A stretch of 64,000 nucleotides of DNA, from contig JBGPHC010000013.1 of NCBI GenBank assembly GCA_041484195.1, positions 50,772-114,771 on the forward strand, in the 5' to 3' direction. The position numbers and the translations under genes are program-made. Under the pieces are notes generated by a model that saw only the letters and a program-made list of their open reading frames with translations, was not told the origin of the DNA and searched no databases. Each line of letters starts with the position of its first letter. The stretch's first letter is position 1. This document shows, one piece after another, positions 17,444 through 25,471 of this stretch. The stretch is from PSRI01 sp041484195. Its GTDB lineage: Bacteria > Bacteroidota > Bacteroidia > Chitinophagales > Chitinophagaceae.

Positions 17444-18262
17444 TCAATGTTGCAGCAGACTATCCAGCTTCCTTTGAAAGACTTTCGAATCATTCAGATT
17501 ATTATGGCCCGCATCGGGAATCGGCACAAACTCATCCTTAGCCTGCATCACTTCCTTTAAGCGCTCCGCATTGGAATAAGGAATTAGGACGTCATTAGTT
17601 CCATGGAATATAGTAATGGGCGCATTCACCAATTCCAGATAAGAATAGGTTGGCATCCGGAATCGCATTAATGTGGTAACAGGATATATTGGTAAATAGT
17701 GTGCCACCAGGGAAGTCATGCTGTAATAAGGGCATTCCAGGATCAGTCTCTTACAAGTTTTTTTCGAAGCCAGCCAGGCTGCCAGTCCGGTACCCAGGGA
17801 TTTGCCGTAAATGATAATACTGTCTGCCGCAAACCTGGCTCTGGCAAGCCGGTATATTTGTTCCGAATAATCATGGAGTCTCTGTTCTGACAGGATGCCG
17901 GTGCTCTTGCCGAATCGCGGATAATCCAGCATCCAGACTTCATATCCGCGACTGGTAAAATTGGTTGCATAATTTGCATACCAGGAGATATTATTTTTGT
18001 TGCCATGCAGGTACAATACCACACCCCTGGGTTCAGGAACTGTGAATTGAATGATATTGATATTGGAAGCGCTGTCGAAGCTGATATTGATTTCCCGGTT
18101 GGGAAACGGGAAATCATAGGGTTGATCCCTTGCGACTTGCCGGGGATGGAAGAGGAGGCGATCCTGGAAATAATAAAAGGCAATGCCACCGAGCAGGTAA
18201 ATAAATAAGAGGATATTCAACCATTTCAGCCATCTGAACTTTCTTTTTCGGATCATATGCAA
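17444..18262 (-). CDS. Membrane-anchored alpha/beta hydrolase (ABHD13/Bem46-like)
   Basis: A serine hydrolase of 272 residues. An N-terminal membrane helix (WLNILLFIYLLGGIAFYYF) is followed by the family landmark QDRLLFHPR and the alpha/beta fold: oxyanion segment VLYLHGNKNNISWYA, nucleophile elbow YGKSLGTG, the acid in IFHGTNDVLIPYSNAERL and the catalytic histidine in PDAGHNNL. All elements of the triad are present. The Bem46/ABHD13 group has no agreed substrate. The next gene on the same strand encodes a paralogue with the same architecture, 131 bp away. Possible starts at 18262 or 18256 do not change the domain. Confidence 0.85.
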   Translation of the reverse strand: MHMIRKRKFRWLKWLNILLFIYLLGGIAFYYFQDRLLFHPRQVARDQPYDFPFPNREINISFDSASNINIIQFTVPEPRGVVLYLHGNKNNISWYANYATNFTSRGYEVWMLDYPRFGKSTGILSEQRLHDYSEQIYRLARARFAADSIIIYGKSLGTGLAAWLASKKTCKRLILECPYYSMTSLVAHYLPIYPVTTLMRFRMPTYSYLELVNAPITIFHGTNDVLIPYSNAERLKEVMQAKDEFVPIPDAGHNNLNDSKVFQRKLDSLLQH

Positions 18263-18393
18263 AATTAGATCAGAGCATTGATAAAACCGCCAGACCGCCT
18301 GAATGAATTTAAGTTCGGCCCTTCATGCATGCGTTCAATCGCCGCTTTGCATGCCTGGCCCGGCTCTAAAAACGCTCCAAGGTTAACTTCGTT

Positions 18394-19182
18394 TTAGTAT
18401 TTGAGAATATCGCGGATGAAATTATGATATTCGGGAAAAGTGGGCAGATTATTGTGTCCTCCTCCTACAATTCTGATAAGTGTAATCTTCCGCGAATTGA
18501 TTTTTTGCAATTGCTCGCTCTGTCTGATTGGGATGAGCCGGTCTTTTGTGCCGTGCAGGATATAGGTATGGCAATTTACAAAGCGAATCCAGTGATCGGT
18601 GCGCAAATGATATCGCATGACAAATTTCACCGGAAGAAAGGGCAGGAATCTTTCAACCACTTTCCTGAAATTATAAAAGGGCGCATCCAGAATAAGATAG
18701 CGGGGACTATTGTCTGATGCCAGTTTGGTCGCGAAACCGCTACCCAGGCTTCTTCCGTAAACAATGATATGTTGTTCCGTGTACCGGGTAGCCAGGGTTT
18801 GATAAACAAATTGCATATCATTCAAAATGTTTTGTTCAGACCTCTTGCCCGTACTTTTTCCAAATCCCCTGTAGTCAACCAAAACCACGTCGTATTGATA
18901 CCTGAAAAAATCCCTGGCATATTTGCCCCAGCCTTTTATGCTACGCGTATTGCCGTGAAAATATAATATGAGTCCCTTGGGGTCGTTCACATAGAAATGA
19001 ATCCCGTTGATTCTAACGCCCGGTTCGGGATCAAAAAAAAGTTCCCTGAAAGGAGCGTCGTATTTGAATTCAAAATCGGGGGATAATTTCTCAGGTTTGA
19101 AGATGAATCTATCCTGGAAAAAATAAGCCAGCAGGATCAGCAGGATGAAGCCAGCAAATATGTAGTAAAATATGGGATTCAA
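18394..19182 (-). CDS. Membrane-anchored alpha/beta hydrolase, paralogue of the adjacent gene
   Basis: The 262-residue protein begins with a membrane helix (IFYYIFAGFILLILLAYFF) and QDRFIFKPEKL, matching its neighbour. It shows LILYFHGNTRSIKGW (oxyanion region), DYRGFGKSTG, nucleophile elbow YGRSLGSGFAT, acid region LHGTKDRLIPI and a histidine in VGGGHNNL, so the triad is complete. The two proteins share the same order of motifs and the HNNL ending, which points to tandem duplication. The catalytic domain probably faces the periplasm or cytoplasm depending on signal-anchor orientation, which is not resolved here. The substrate is unknown. Confidence 0.86.
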   Translation of the reverse strand: MNPIFYYIFAGFILLILLAYFFQDRFIFKPEKLSPDFEFKYDAPFRELFFDPEPGVRINGIHFYVNDPKGLILYFHGNTRSIKGWGKYARDFFRYQYDVVLVDYRGFGKSTGKRSEQNILNDMQFVYQTLATRYTEQHIIVYGRSLGSGFATKLASDNSPRYLILDAPFYNFRKVVERFLPFLPVKFVMRYHLRTDHWIRFVNCHTYILHGTKDRLIPIRQSEQLQKINSRKITLIRIVGGGHNNLPTFPEYHNFIRDILKY

Positions 19183-19313
19183 TATTGGGAATTTTGCTGT
19201 GCCGGGTATTCAGCCCGCCAAACTGTAAATAAAGCTTTCGAAAATCCAGTCCTCTTGAGCTCCACTACAAGCAAGCCTCCCGCTGTCAAGGGTGGTGAGT
19301 AGATTCCCTTTAC

Positions 19314-21332
19314 TCAGGATTCTGTGTCTTCATAAACCCTTTTTAACTTGACGTTGGTCAGGGGTGAAACAATCAATGGGAATTTTTCTACAGTCACATA
19401 ACTGGGGTCGAGACCGAATCCTCTTTCTTCTGAAAGGCTGATTTCCTTCAGCCAGAAATAGAGTTTCATTACGATCTTTTCCCAGAATGGCAATTCATTG
19501 TCCTGGCTAAGGAATTTTTCCATCACGATGAACTGAAAATCTCCCACCACATTGTTGCGCTGCAGGCTCTCGTAGCGGCTTGTAATATTCACTTCCTTGT
19601 TGTTCACCATGTCTTCAACCACTTTGCGGAACAGCAGGTTGATTCTGGCTTCAACCCTGAAGCCTAATCGAAATTCAATACGTATCACTTCATTGGGAAT
19701 GATGGTCTGCACTTCGTATTCGCTGGTATAGGGATCATCCAGGGTATCCACATGCACGAACCAATATAAATCAGCCCGTTTCGGCTTCCGGTTGAGAATG
19801 GAATAGATGATCTTGTGTTCGATTTCTTTTGGATTATTGGCACTGGTGAGGTAAACCAGGTGCGTGGCAAATTTAGTAACGGTACTGTCCATACTGAGTT
19901 CCTGCATCATGGGCAGGTAATGGTCCAGCCTCACAAACTCAACATAGCGGTTCTTGATCTTGCGGCTGCGGTACCAAACGTACATCACCAGGAATAGCAG
20001 GCCACCCACCAGTAAAGTAACAAAACCGCCGTGGGGGAATTTTTCAAGATTGGCGAATAGGAAACTCCCTTCAATAGTAAAATAAACTGCTAGGTAGAGG
20101 TAGATCCAGAACGCATTTACCCTTCGGGACACCAGGAAATTGGCAAATAAGATGGAAGTTGCCATCATGCAAAGTGTAATGGCCAGGCCATAAGCCGCTT
20201 CCATATTTGAAGATGATTTGAAATATAGAGTGATTCCGCAACAGCCCACCAACAGCATGGTGTTGATGGAAGCAATGAACAATTGCCCCCTTGCTTCGGT
20301 AGGATAATTGATCTTGAGCTTGGGCCAGAGATTCAGGCGCATGGCTTCGCTGATCAGGGTATAGGATCCACTGATGAGTGCCTGACTGGCGATAATGGCC
20401 GCCGCCGTGGCTATAATGATCCCGGGAAGTTTGAACCAAAGCGGCATGACCATGTAAAAGGGATTCATCAATTCCACGGCATTCGGGTGCTGTTGCATGA
20501 ATCCGGCGGTTAGCATGAGTTGACTCGTCGCAAATGTGGATCCCTCATGGTTGAGCAGGAAGGCCCCCTGGCCCAGATAGTTCAGGAGCAGACAAGACTT
20601 TACAAAAATCCAGGATATCCGGATATTGCCTCTGCCCACATGTCCCAGGTCGCTGTACAATGCTTCGGCCCCCGTAGTGCAAAGGAAAACGGCTCCCAGA
20701 ATCCAGAAGCCATTCGGATAAATGGTCAATAATTTGATGGCGTAATGTGGGCTGAAGGCTTTCAGTACCCCAACGTCATCCGAGATGTGCATAAGGCCAA
20801 GAACAGCTATCATGGTAAACCAAATGACCATGATGGGGCCAAACATTTTGCCGATAGACAGCGTTCCGAATTGTTGCAGAAAAAAAAGGGCGACCAGGAT
20901 GGCCAGCACAATATAAACGATCTGGTATTGCTGAATATTTTCAAATGGCCTGATCTGCTTTATCCCTTCAACGGCTGCAGTAACGGAAATGGGTGGGGTA
21001 ATCATTCCGTCGGCCAACAGGGAAGCGCCGCCAAGCATCGCGGGTATGACCAACCATTTACGCTGCCTTCTAACCAGTGCGTACAAGGAAAAGATTCCAC
21101 CTTCACCCCGGTTGTCGGCCTTGAGTGTAAGAATTACATACTTGACAGTGGTTTGAAGTGTAAGAGTCCATATGATGCAGGACAGACCCCCCAGAATCAG
21201 ATCTTCACTGATGATCCTTCCATTAATAATGGCACTGAATACGTAGAGAGGGGAAGTTCCGATATCTCCATAAATAATTCCAAGTGCTATTATAAGTCCT
21301 GCTCCAGTGACTTTATTTAGCTGTTTGCTCAC
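19314..21332 (-). CDS. kup: KUP-family potassium transporter
   Basis: A K+/H+ symporter of the inner membrane, 672 residues. The N-terminal signature ALGIIYGDIGTSPLYV is the KUP hallmark; it is followed by RGEGGIFSLYALVRR and ADGMITPPISVTAAVEG, then about twelve membrane segments up to residue 450 and a soluble C-terminal domain of about 220 residues. The length and motif order match the family. The start MSKQLNKVTG lies 5-10 residues before the first helix. A TACCTTTG -7-like box occurs upstream at 21379-21386. Transcribed alone, it is divergent from the following unknown secreted protein gene. Confidence 0.95.
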   Translation of the reverse strand: MSKQLNKVTGAGLIIALGIIYGDIGTSPLYVFSAIINGRIISEDLILGGLSCIIWTLTLQTTVKYVILTLKADNRGEGGIFSLYALVRRQRKWLVIPAMLGGASLLADGMITPPISVTAAVEGIKQIRPFENIQQYQIVYIVLAILVALFFLQQFGTLSIGKMFGPIMVIWFTMIAVLGLMHISDDVGVLKAFSPHYAIKLLTIYPNGFWILGAVFLCTTGAEALYSDLGHVGRGNIRISWIFVKSCLLLNYLGQGAFLLNHEGSTFATSQLMLTAGFMQQHPNAVELMNPFYMVMPLWFKLPGIIIATAAAIIASQALISGSYTLISEAMRLNLWPKLKINYPTEARGQLFIASINTMLLVGCCGITLYFKSSSNMEAAYGLAITLCMMATSILFANFLVSRRVNAFWIYLYLAVYFTIEGSFLFANLEKFPHGGFVTLLVGGLLFLVMYVWYRSRKIKNRYVEFVRLDHYLPMMQELSMDSTVTKFATHLVYLTSANNPKEIEHKIIYSILNRKPKRADLYWFVHVDTLDDPYTSEYEVQTIIPNEVIRIEFRLGFRVEARINLLFRKVVEDMVNNKEVNITSRYESLQRNNVVGDFQFIVMEKFLSQDNELPFWEKIVMKLYFWLKEISLSEERGFGLDPSYVTVEKFPLIVSPLTNVKLKRVYEDTES

Positions 21333-21378
21333 AGTGAGTTAGTAGGTTATTTTCAGGTTTTGAGATATCAATATGCGC

Positions 21379-21386
21379 CAAAGGTA
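21379..21386 (-). promoter_or_regulatory. Bacteroidetes -7 box for kup
   Basis: The minus strand reads TACCTTTG, a full match to TAnnTTTG, 47 bp before the kup start. No convincing -33 TTG is present at the normal spacing. Confidence 0.4.
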
Positions 21387-21528
21387 TATGGAAAATGTTT
21401 ATACATGACGAATTGTTGGCGGCCATGGTTGTAAATAGGTTAAAAAATTCAGCTTTAGGCGTTTCTGGGTAGAAAAGCAGCTAATTTGGCACACAACTCG
21501 TACATTTAATTACGAAAATTTCATTCTC

Positions 21529-23055
21529 ATGAGACCCACAATTTTGCTTCTGTTGGCCATTGTCATATCCCTGGCGCCATCACTGGTTTCGGCCCAGCGA
21601 ATCTACTATTCAGAGGTGGAACGTGACGATTACCGCCAGGTCAATTTTGACATCATCGGCAAGGTGTCGGGAAATATTCTCATCTATAAGAATTTCCGCG
21701 CAAAGAATGACCTCTGTATTTACGATTACACCATGAAATTGAAAGATAGGATTGACCTGGATTTCCTGCCCGACAAAGTGATCAATATAGATTTTATTTC
21801 ATACCCCGATTTTGTTTATGGGATCTACCAATTCCAAAAAAGAAATATCATCTACTGCCTGGGAGTAAAACTGGATGGCGATGGAAAGAAGCTCAGCGAC
21901 CCGATAGAAATTGACACGACCCATATAAACACTTACGGCGACAATAAGATCTATTCCACCATCTTCAGCGAAGACAGGCAAAAGATCATGGTGTTCAAGA
22001 TCAATAAACGAAACGACAAGAATTACATCTTTACCACTTTATTGCTTGATCCAAAACTGCAATTGCAGAAAAAGAGCCGCATTGGACTTTCATCGGACGA
22101 TAAAGACGCAGTTTTCAGTGATTTTGTCCTGGACAATGAAGGCGACATGGTCTTTGCTCACTGCGCCAGATCAGGAAGCAGAGACTATATCACGGGGTTG
22201 AACCTGTTGATCAAGCATGTCCAATCAGACAGTTTCAATACCTATAAATTCAATATTGGTGACAAGTTACTCGACGAAGTGAAGATCAAGGCAGATAATG
22301 TCAACGAAGACTATTTGATCAATTCATTCTATTATAAACAAAAGCGGGGTAATATAGAAGGCCTTTACACAGTGAAATGGAATAAGGTTACAAATAAGAT
22401 AGACAATGAAAAGTACACAGTTTTTACTGACGAATTAAAAACGGATGCAAAACCAGAGAGCGGATCAGCCAAAATGGCTTTTAATGATTATTTCATCAGG
22501 CAGATCATCCCAAAGAAAGATGGAGGATTTATTGTAGTCAGCGAATCCTATTATACTTCATCGCGGTACAATCCCTGGAATCGTTATGACTACCTGTATA
22601 ATCCATCTTATTATTCCCCGTTCGATTATTATTATTGGAGCCCTTATGGCTATAATTATTGGAACCCCTGGAACAGGTGGAATAGCAACCAGAGTACAAG
22701 GTATTACAGTGATAATATTTCAGTATTTTCATTCAATGGCCAGGTTGATCTGGAATGGAGCAATATCGTGCGCAAGTCGCAGTATGACGACGATACAGAT
22801 AATTTTTTATCATACCTCGTTTATAATTCGGGCTCCGAAATTAGTTTTCTATATAACCAGGTGGAAAGAAGAAGCCTCCTACTCAACCAGCAAAGCCTTA
22901 GTCCGGATGGGAAAATCAACAGAACGCCCACGCTGAAAAATCTTGACAAGGGATACGAGTTCATGCCTAAGTATGGAAAACAAATCGGGGCGAAGCAATT
23001 GATTATTCCCTGTATGTACAGGAATTATATTTCCTTTGCAATAGTTGATTTCTAA
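21529..23055 (+). CDS. Exported protein of unknown function with an aromatic-rich segment
   Basis: The 508-residue protein begins with a signal peptide (LLLLAIVISLAPSLVSAQ). The body is beta-rich with repeated short strands containing KxDG-like turns, resembling a propeller-type fold, though no family is recognised. Residues about 348-390 form a striking low-complexity stretch made almost entirely of Y, W, N, P and S (for example YSPFDYYYWSPYGYNYWNPW). It is followed on the same strand, 11 bp later, by a DUF6427-like membrane protein, so the two may be co-transcribed. The location is inferred as periplasmic or outer-membrane associated. No enzymatic motif is seen. Confidence 0.7.
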   Translation: MRPTILLLLAIVISLAPSLVSAQRIYYSEVERDDYRQVNFDIIGKVSGNILIYKNFRAKNDLCIYDYTMKLKDRIDLDFLPDKVINIDFISYPDFVYGIYQFQKRNIIYCLGVKLDGDGKKLSDPIEIDTTHINTYGDNKIYSTIFSEDRQKIMVFKINKRNDKNYIFTTLLLDPKLQLQKKSRIGLSSDDKDAVFSDFVLDNEGDMVFAHCARSGSRDYITGLNLLIKHVQSDSFNTYKFNIGDKLLDEVKIKADNVNEDYLINSFYYKQKRGNIEGLYTVKWNKVTNKIDNEKYTVFTDELKTDAKPESGSAKMAFNDYFIRQIIPKKDGGFIVVSESYYTSSRYNPWNRYDYLYNPSYYSPFDYYYWSPYGYNYWNPWNRWNSNQSTRYYSDNISVFSFNGQVDLEWSNIVRKSQYDDDTDNFLSYLVYNSGSEISFLYNQVERRSLLLNQQSLSPDGKINRTPTLKNLDKGYEFMPKYGKQIGAKQLIIPCMYRNYISFAIVDF

Positions 23056-23066
23056 AATAAATTCCT

Positions 23067-24059
23067 GTGGTAGGGTCATTCAAGGGAAATAATCCAATCA
23101 ATATTATCATTCTACTAGTCTACGCTTTTGTATTAAAGCTCTACTCATTTATTCAGCCGCATGTTCCCACTGCCCAGGCAACAGATGGGTTTCTTTACCA
23201 CAAATTACTGAAATTGCTGGCCCCTGCCGGCCATACGGCCCCAATAATTTATCCGATCATCACCTACGTTCTGATCGTTACCCAGGCCATCACTTTCAAT
23301 AACCTCATCAACAACCAGAAACTATTGCCCAGGCCCAATTACCTGCCGGCAATGGCCTATATACTCATCACTTCGTTTTTCCCTGAATGGTGGCAATTGT
23401 CATCAACCCTGATCATCAACAGCCTGTTGGTCTGGGTATGGGCCAGGCTGAGCGCGCTATTCAATCACCAACGGCCAAAGACACTGGTTTTTAATGTGGG
23501 TATGGTGGTTGGTTTTTCTTCCTTTCTTTATTTCCCTTCTATCGGTTTCGCTATTCTCATTTTCTTCGGACTAATCACGTTAAGGCCATTTCATTTAAGC
23601 GAATGGATGGTGGCGATACTTGGCATCACCACGCCCTATTATTTTCTTTTCGCGTGGTTATACCTTACCGATAACTGGAATCCGATGACTTACCTGCCTT
23701 CTATTTCTGTCAGCTATCCAAAATTTCAGCAGGATGTGTGGGCATGGTGTGGTATGTTCTTATTGATGATTCCATTCATGATCAGCGGTTTTTATATCCA
23801 GCGGAACATCCTAAAAATGCTGATACAGGTCCGGAAAAGTTGGAGCCTCATGCTTTTGTACCTACTCACGGCATTGCTGATACCATTTATCAATTCCACT
23901 TCCACATTCGAATATTGGATTTTATCAGCTCTGCCATTCGCAGCTTTTCACGCCTACACCTTTTTTTATGCAGAAAAGAAATGGGTCACGCAGTTACTTC
24001 ATTGGGCCATGGTAATATTCATACTTGCGCTGAATTTCTGGCTCCCCTCACAACGCTAG
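23067..24059 (+). CDS. DUF6427-like multispan membrane protein
   Basis: The 330-residue protein starts at a GTG (no in-frame ATG near the first helix) as MVGSFKGNNPINIIILLVYA. The short N-terminal motif NPxN before the first membrane span, about nine to ten hydrophobic segments, and the central FGLITLRPFHLSEWMVAI followed by PYYFLF are what I associate with the Bacteroidetes family DUF6427; the assignment is from memory and moderate. The function is unknown. It lies 11 bp downstream of the aromatic-rich exported protein gene and just upstream of the purQ promoter. It ends near 24059 without a visible terminator. Confidence 0.65.
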   Translation: MVGSFKGNNPINIIILLVYAFVLKLYSFIQPHVPTAQATDGFLYHKLLKLLAPAGHTAPIIYPIITYVLIVTQAITFNNLINNQKLLPRPNYLPAMAYILITSFFPEWWQLSSTLIINSLLVWVWARLSALFNHQRPKTLVFNVGMVVGFSSFLYFPSIGFAILIFFGLITLRPFHLSEWMVAILGITTPYYFLFAWLYLTDNWNPMTYLPSISVSYPKFQQDVWAWCGMFLLMIPFMISGFYIQRNILKMLIQVRKSWSLMLLYLLTALLIPFINSTSTFEYWILSALPFAAFHAYTFFYAEKKWVTQLLHWAMVIFILALNFWLPSQR

Positions 24060-24075
24060 CAGGGAATCCACTCAT

Positions 24076-24106
24076 TTTGAACATTGCTTCCTAATTTTTA
24101 TCTTTG
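24076..24106 (+). promoter_or_regulatory. Bacteroidetes-type promoter of purQ
   Basis: TTTG at 24076-24079 (-33) and TATCTTTG at 24099-24106 (-7, matching TAnnTTTG) are separated by 19 nt, the expected spacing. The predicted transcript start lies near 24113, leaving a 30-nt leader before the ATG at 24143. The longer purQ reading from 24104 would start inside the -7 element. Confidence 0.65.
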
Positions 24107-24142
24107 CAGCCTATTCTCTTCCCTCATCAACACTATTTTTCA

Positions 24143-24823
24143 ATGAAATTCGGAGTGGTTGTTTTTCCCGGTTCCAATTGCGACAGAGACATTATTGACG
24201 CCCTCAGGGAAGAACTGGGGCAACATGTTATTGAGCTCTGGCATAAGGATAAGGATTTGAGTATGTTTTCTACGGAAGACTGCATTGTTTTGCCGGGAGG
24301 TTTTTCATATGGAGATTACCTGCGTTGCGGGGCCATCGCCCGTTTCAGCCCCATGATGCAGAGCGTGATAGAATTTGCTCAGAAGAGAGGAAAGGTCCTG
24401 GGTATTTGTAATGGATTCCAGATTTTGTGCGAGTCTGGCTTATTGCCGGGTGTTTTGCTGAGGAACGGGAACATGAAATTCGTTTGTAAGAATGTATATA
24501 TTAAAGGAGAAAACGGATTGCCTCTTAAAATTCCAATTGCCCATGGAGAGGGAAGATTTTATGCTGATTCTGCAACATTGGATGAATTGGAGAACAATAA
24601 CCAGGTTATCTATCGTTATTGTAACGAAGATGGCGAATTGACACCGGCTTCCAACCCTAACGGAGCTGAACGAAATATCGCCGGGATTTGTAATGCCACC
24701 AGGAATGTATTTGGCATGATGCCACATCCTGAAAGAGCCTGCAGCCAGGTGTTAGGAAATACAGATGGCAGAAAATTGTTAAATGACCTGCTTATGGTAA
24801 AAAAAGAGGTATTGGTGGGCTGA
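24143..24823 (+). CDS. purQ: Phosphoribosylformylglycinamidine synthase, glutaminase subunit PurQ
   Basis: PurQ releases ammonia from glutamine for the fourth step of purine synthesis and works with PurL and PurS. The 226-residue protein starts MKFGVVVFPGSNCDRD. The class I glutaminase triad is visible: nucleophile Cys in VLGICNGFQILCE and the His/Glu pair in GMMPHPERAC. LPGGFSYGDYLRCGAIAR is also typical. The separate subunit indicates a three-protein enzyme rather than the large fused PurL of Enterobacteria. purL and purS are not in this window. The chosen start follows a good promoter; the longer reading does not. Confidence 0.96.
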   Translation: MKFGVVVFPGSNCDRDIIDALREELGQHVIELWHKDKDLSMFSTEDCIVLPGGFSYGDYLRCGAIARFSPMMQSVIEFAQKRGKVLGICNGFQILCESGLLPGVLLRNGNMKFVCKNVYIKGENGLPLKIPIAHGEGRFYADSATLDELENNNQVIYRYCNEDGELTPASNPNGAERNIAGICNATRNVFGMMPHPERACSQVLGNTDGRKLLNDLLMVKKEVLVG

Positions 24824-24919
24824 TATCTGTCAATTTTGCAATTTTGGCAAATCCTTAAGTTTTTTAGCTGGACATTTGACGGGACTCCATCCAAGGGGTT
24901 TCATAAATTAAATGGCATT

Positions 24920-25381
24920 ATGAAAGGAATTATAAGTTTTTCCATATTACAATTGGCCTTTGCTTTTGCGTTTGCCCAGGGCGGTTCCGCAAAAATGGTA
25001 AGCTGGAATTTTGAATCGAAAAAAATCGGTGACAATATTTATGAAGTCCGCATGACGGCTTCAATTAATGGAAATTATCATATCTATGCGCAGAATGTGG
25101 GCGTTGACGGCCCTGTGCCCACTTCTTTCAAATTTGCCAGGAACCCACTCATTGCCGTAGATGGTAAGATCAAAGAAATGGGTAAGCTTGTACAGAAGCA
25201 CGAAGAGGTATGGGGCGGCAACGTAAATTATTATGAAAAGACCGTGGATTTTGTGCAGGTGGTGAGGCTGAAAGGCAAATTGAAGACCAACCTGGGGGGA
25301 ACCGTTGAATTCATGGTATGTGACGACAGACAATGCTTACCACCGTCAGAGGTGGAATTTAAGATAAGTGTCGGCGGATAA
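24920..25381 (+). CDS. Stand-alone DsbD N-terminal (alpha) domain protein, exported
   Basis: The 153-residue protein has a signal peptide (ISFSILQLAFAFAFAQG) and then an immunoglobulin-like domain of the disulfide bond corrector (DsbD-alpha) family. The pair Cys134 and Cys139 in MVCDDRQCLPP is the characteristic redox site that passes electrons from the DsbD membrane core to periplasmic partners. The ATG at 24920 was chosen because the frame from 24836 adds 28 residues before the signal peptide. It is followed by a hairpin at 25409 and then the dsbD gene, whose own N-terminal domain lacks this Cys pair, so the two proteins may share the work. Confidence 0.85.
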   Translation: MKGIISFSILQLAFAFAFAQGGSAKMVSWNFESKKIGDNIYEVRMTASINGNYHIYAQNVGVDGPVPTSFKFARNPLIAVDGKIKEMGKLVQKHEEVWGGNVNYYEKTVDFVQVVRLKGKLKTNLGGTVEFMVCDDRQCLPPSEVEFKISVGG

Positions 25382-25408
25382 ACTTGGTTTATCTGCTCTT
25401 TCGGACTG

Positions 25409-25446
25409 AAACGAGTTTCTTTGAGGAGAGAAACTCGTTTCTTTTT
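25409..25446 (+). terminator. Hairpin terminator between DsbD-alpha-like gene and dsbD
   Basis: A perfect 12-bp stem (25409-25420 and 25429-25440) with an 8-nt loop is followed by CTTTTT. It could end or attenuate the transcript of the upstream gene; dsbD starts 26 bp after it, so read-through or a separate promoter is needed. Confidence 0.8.
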
Positions 25447-25471
25447 AGTTTTAGGATTTTATCACCCGCTC

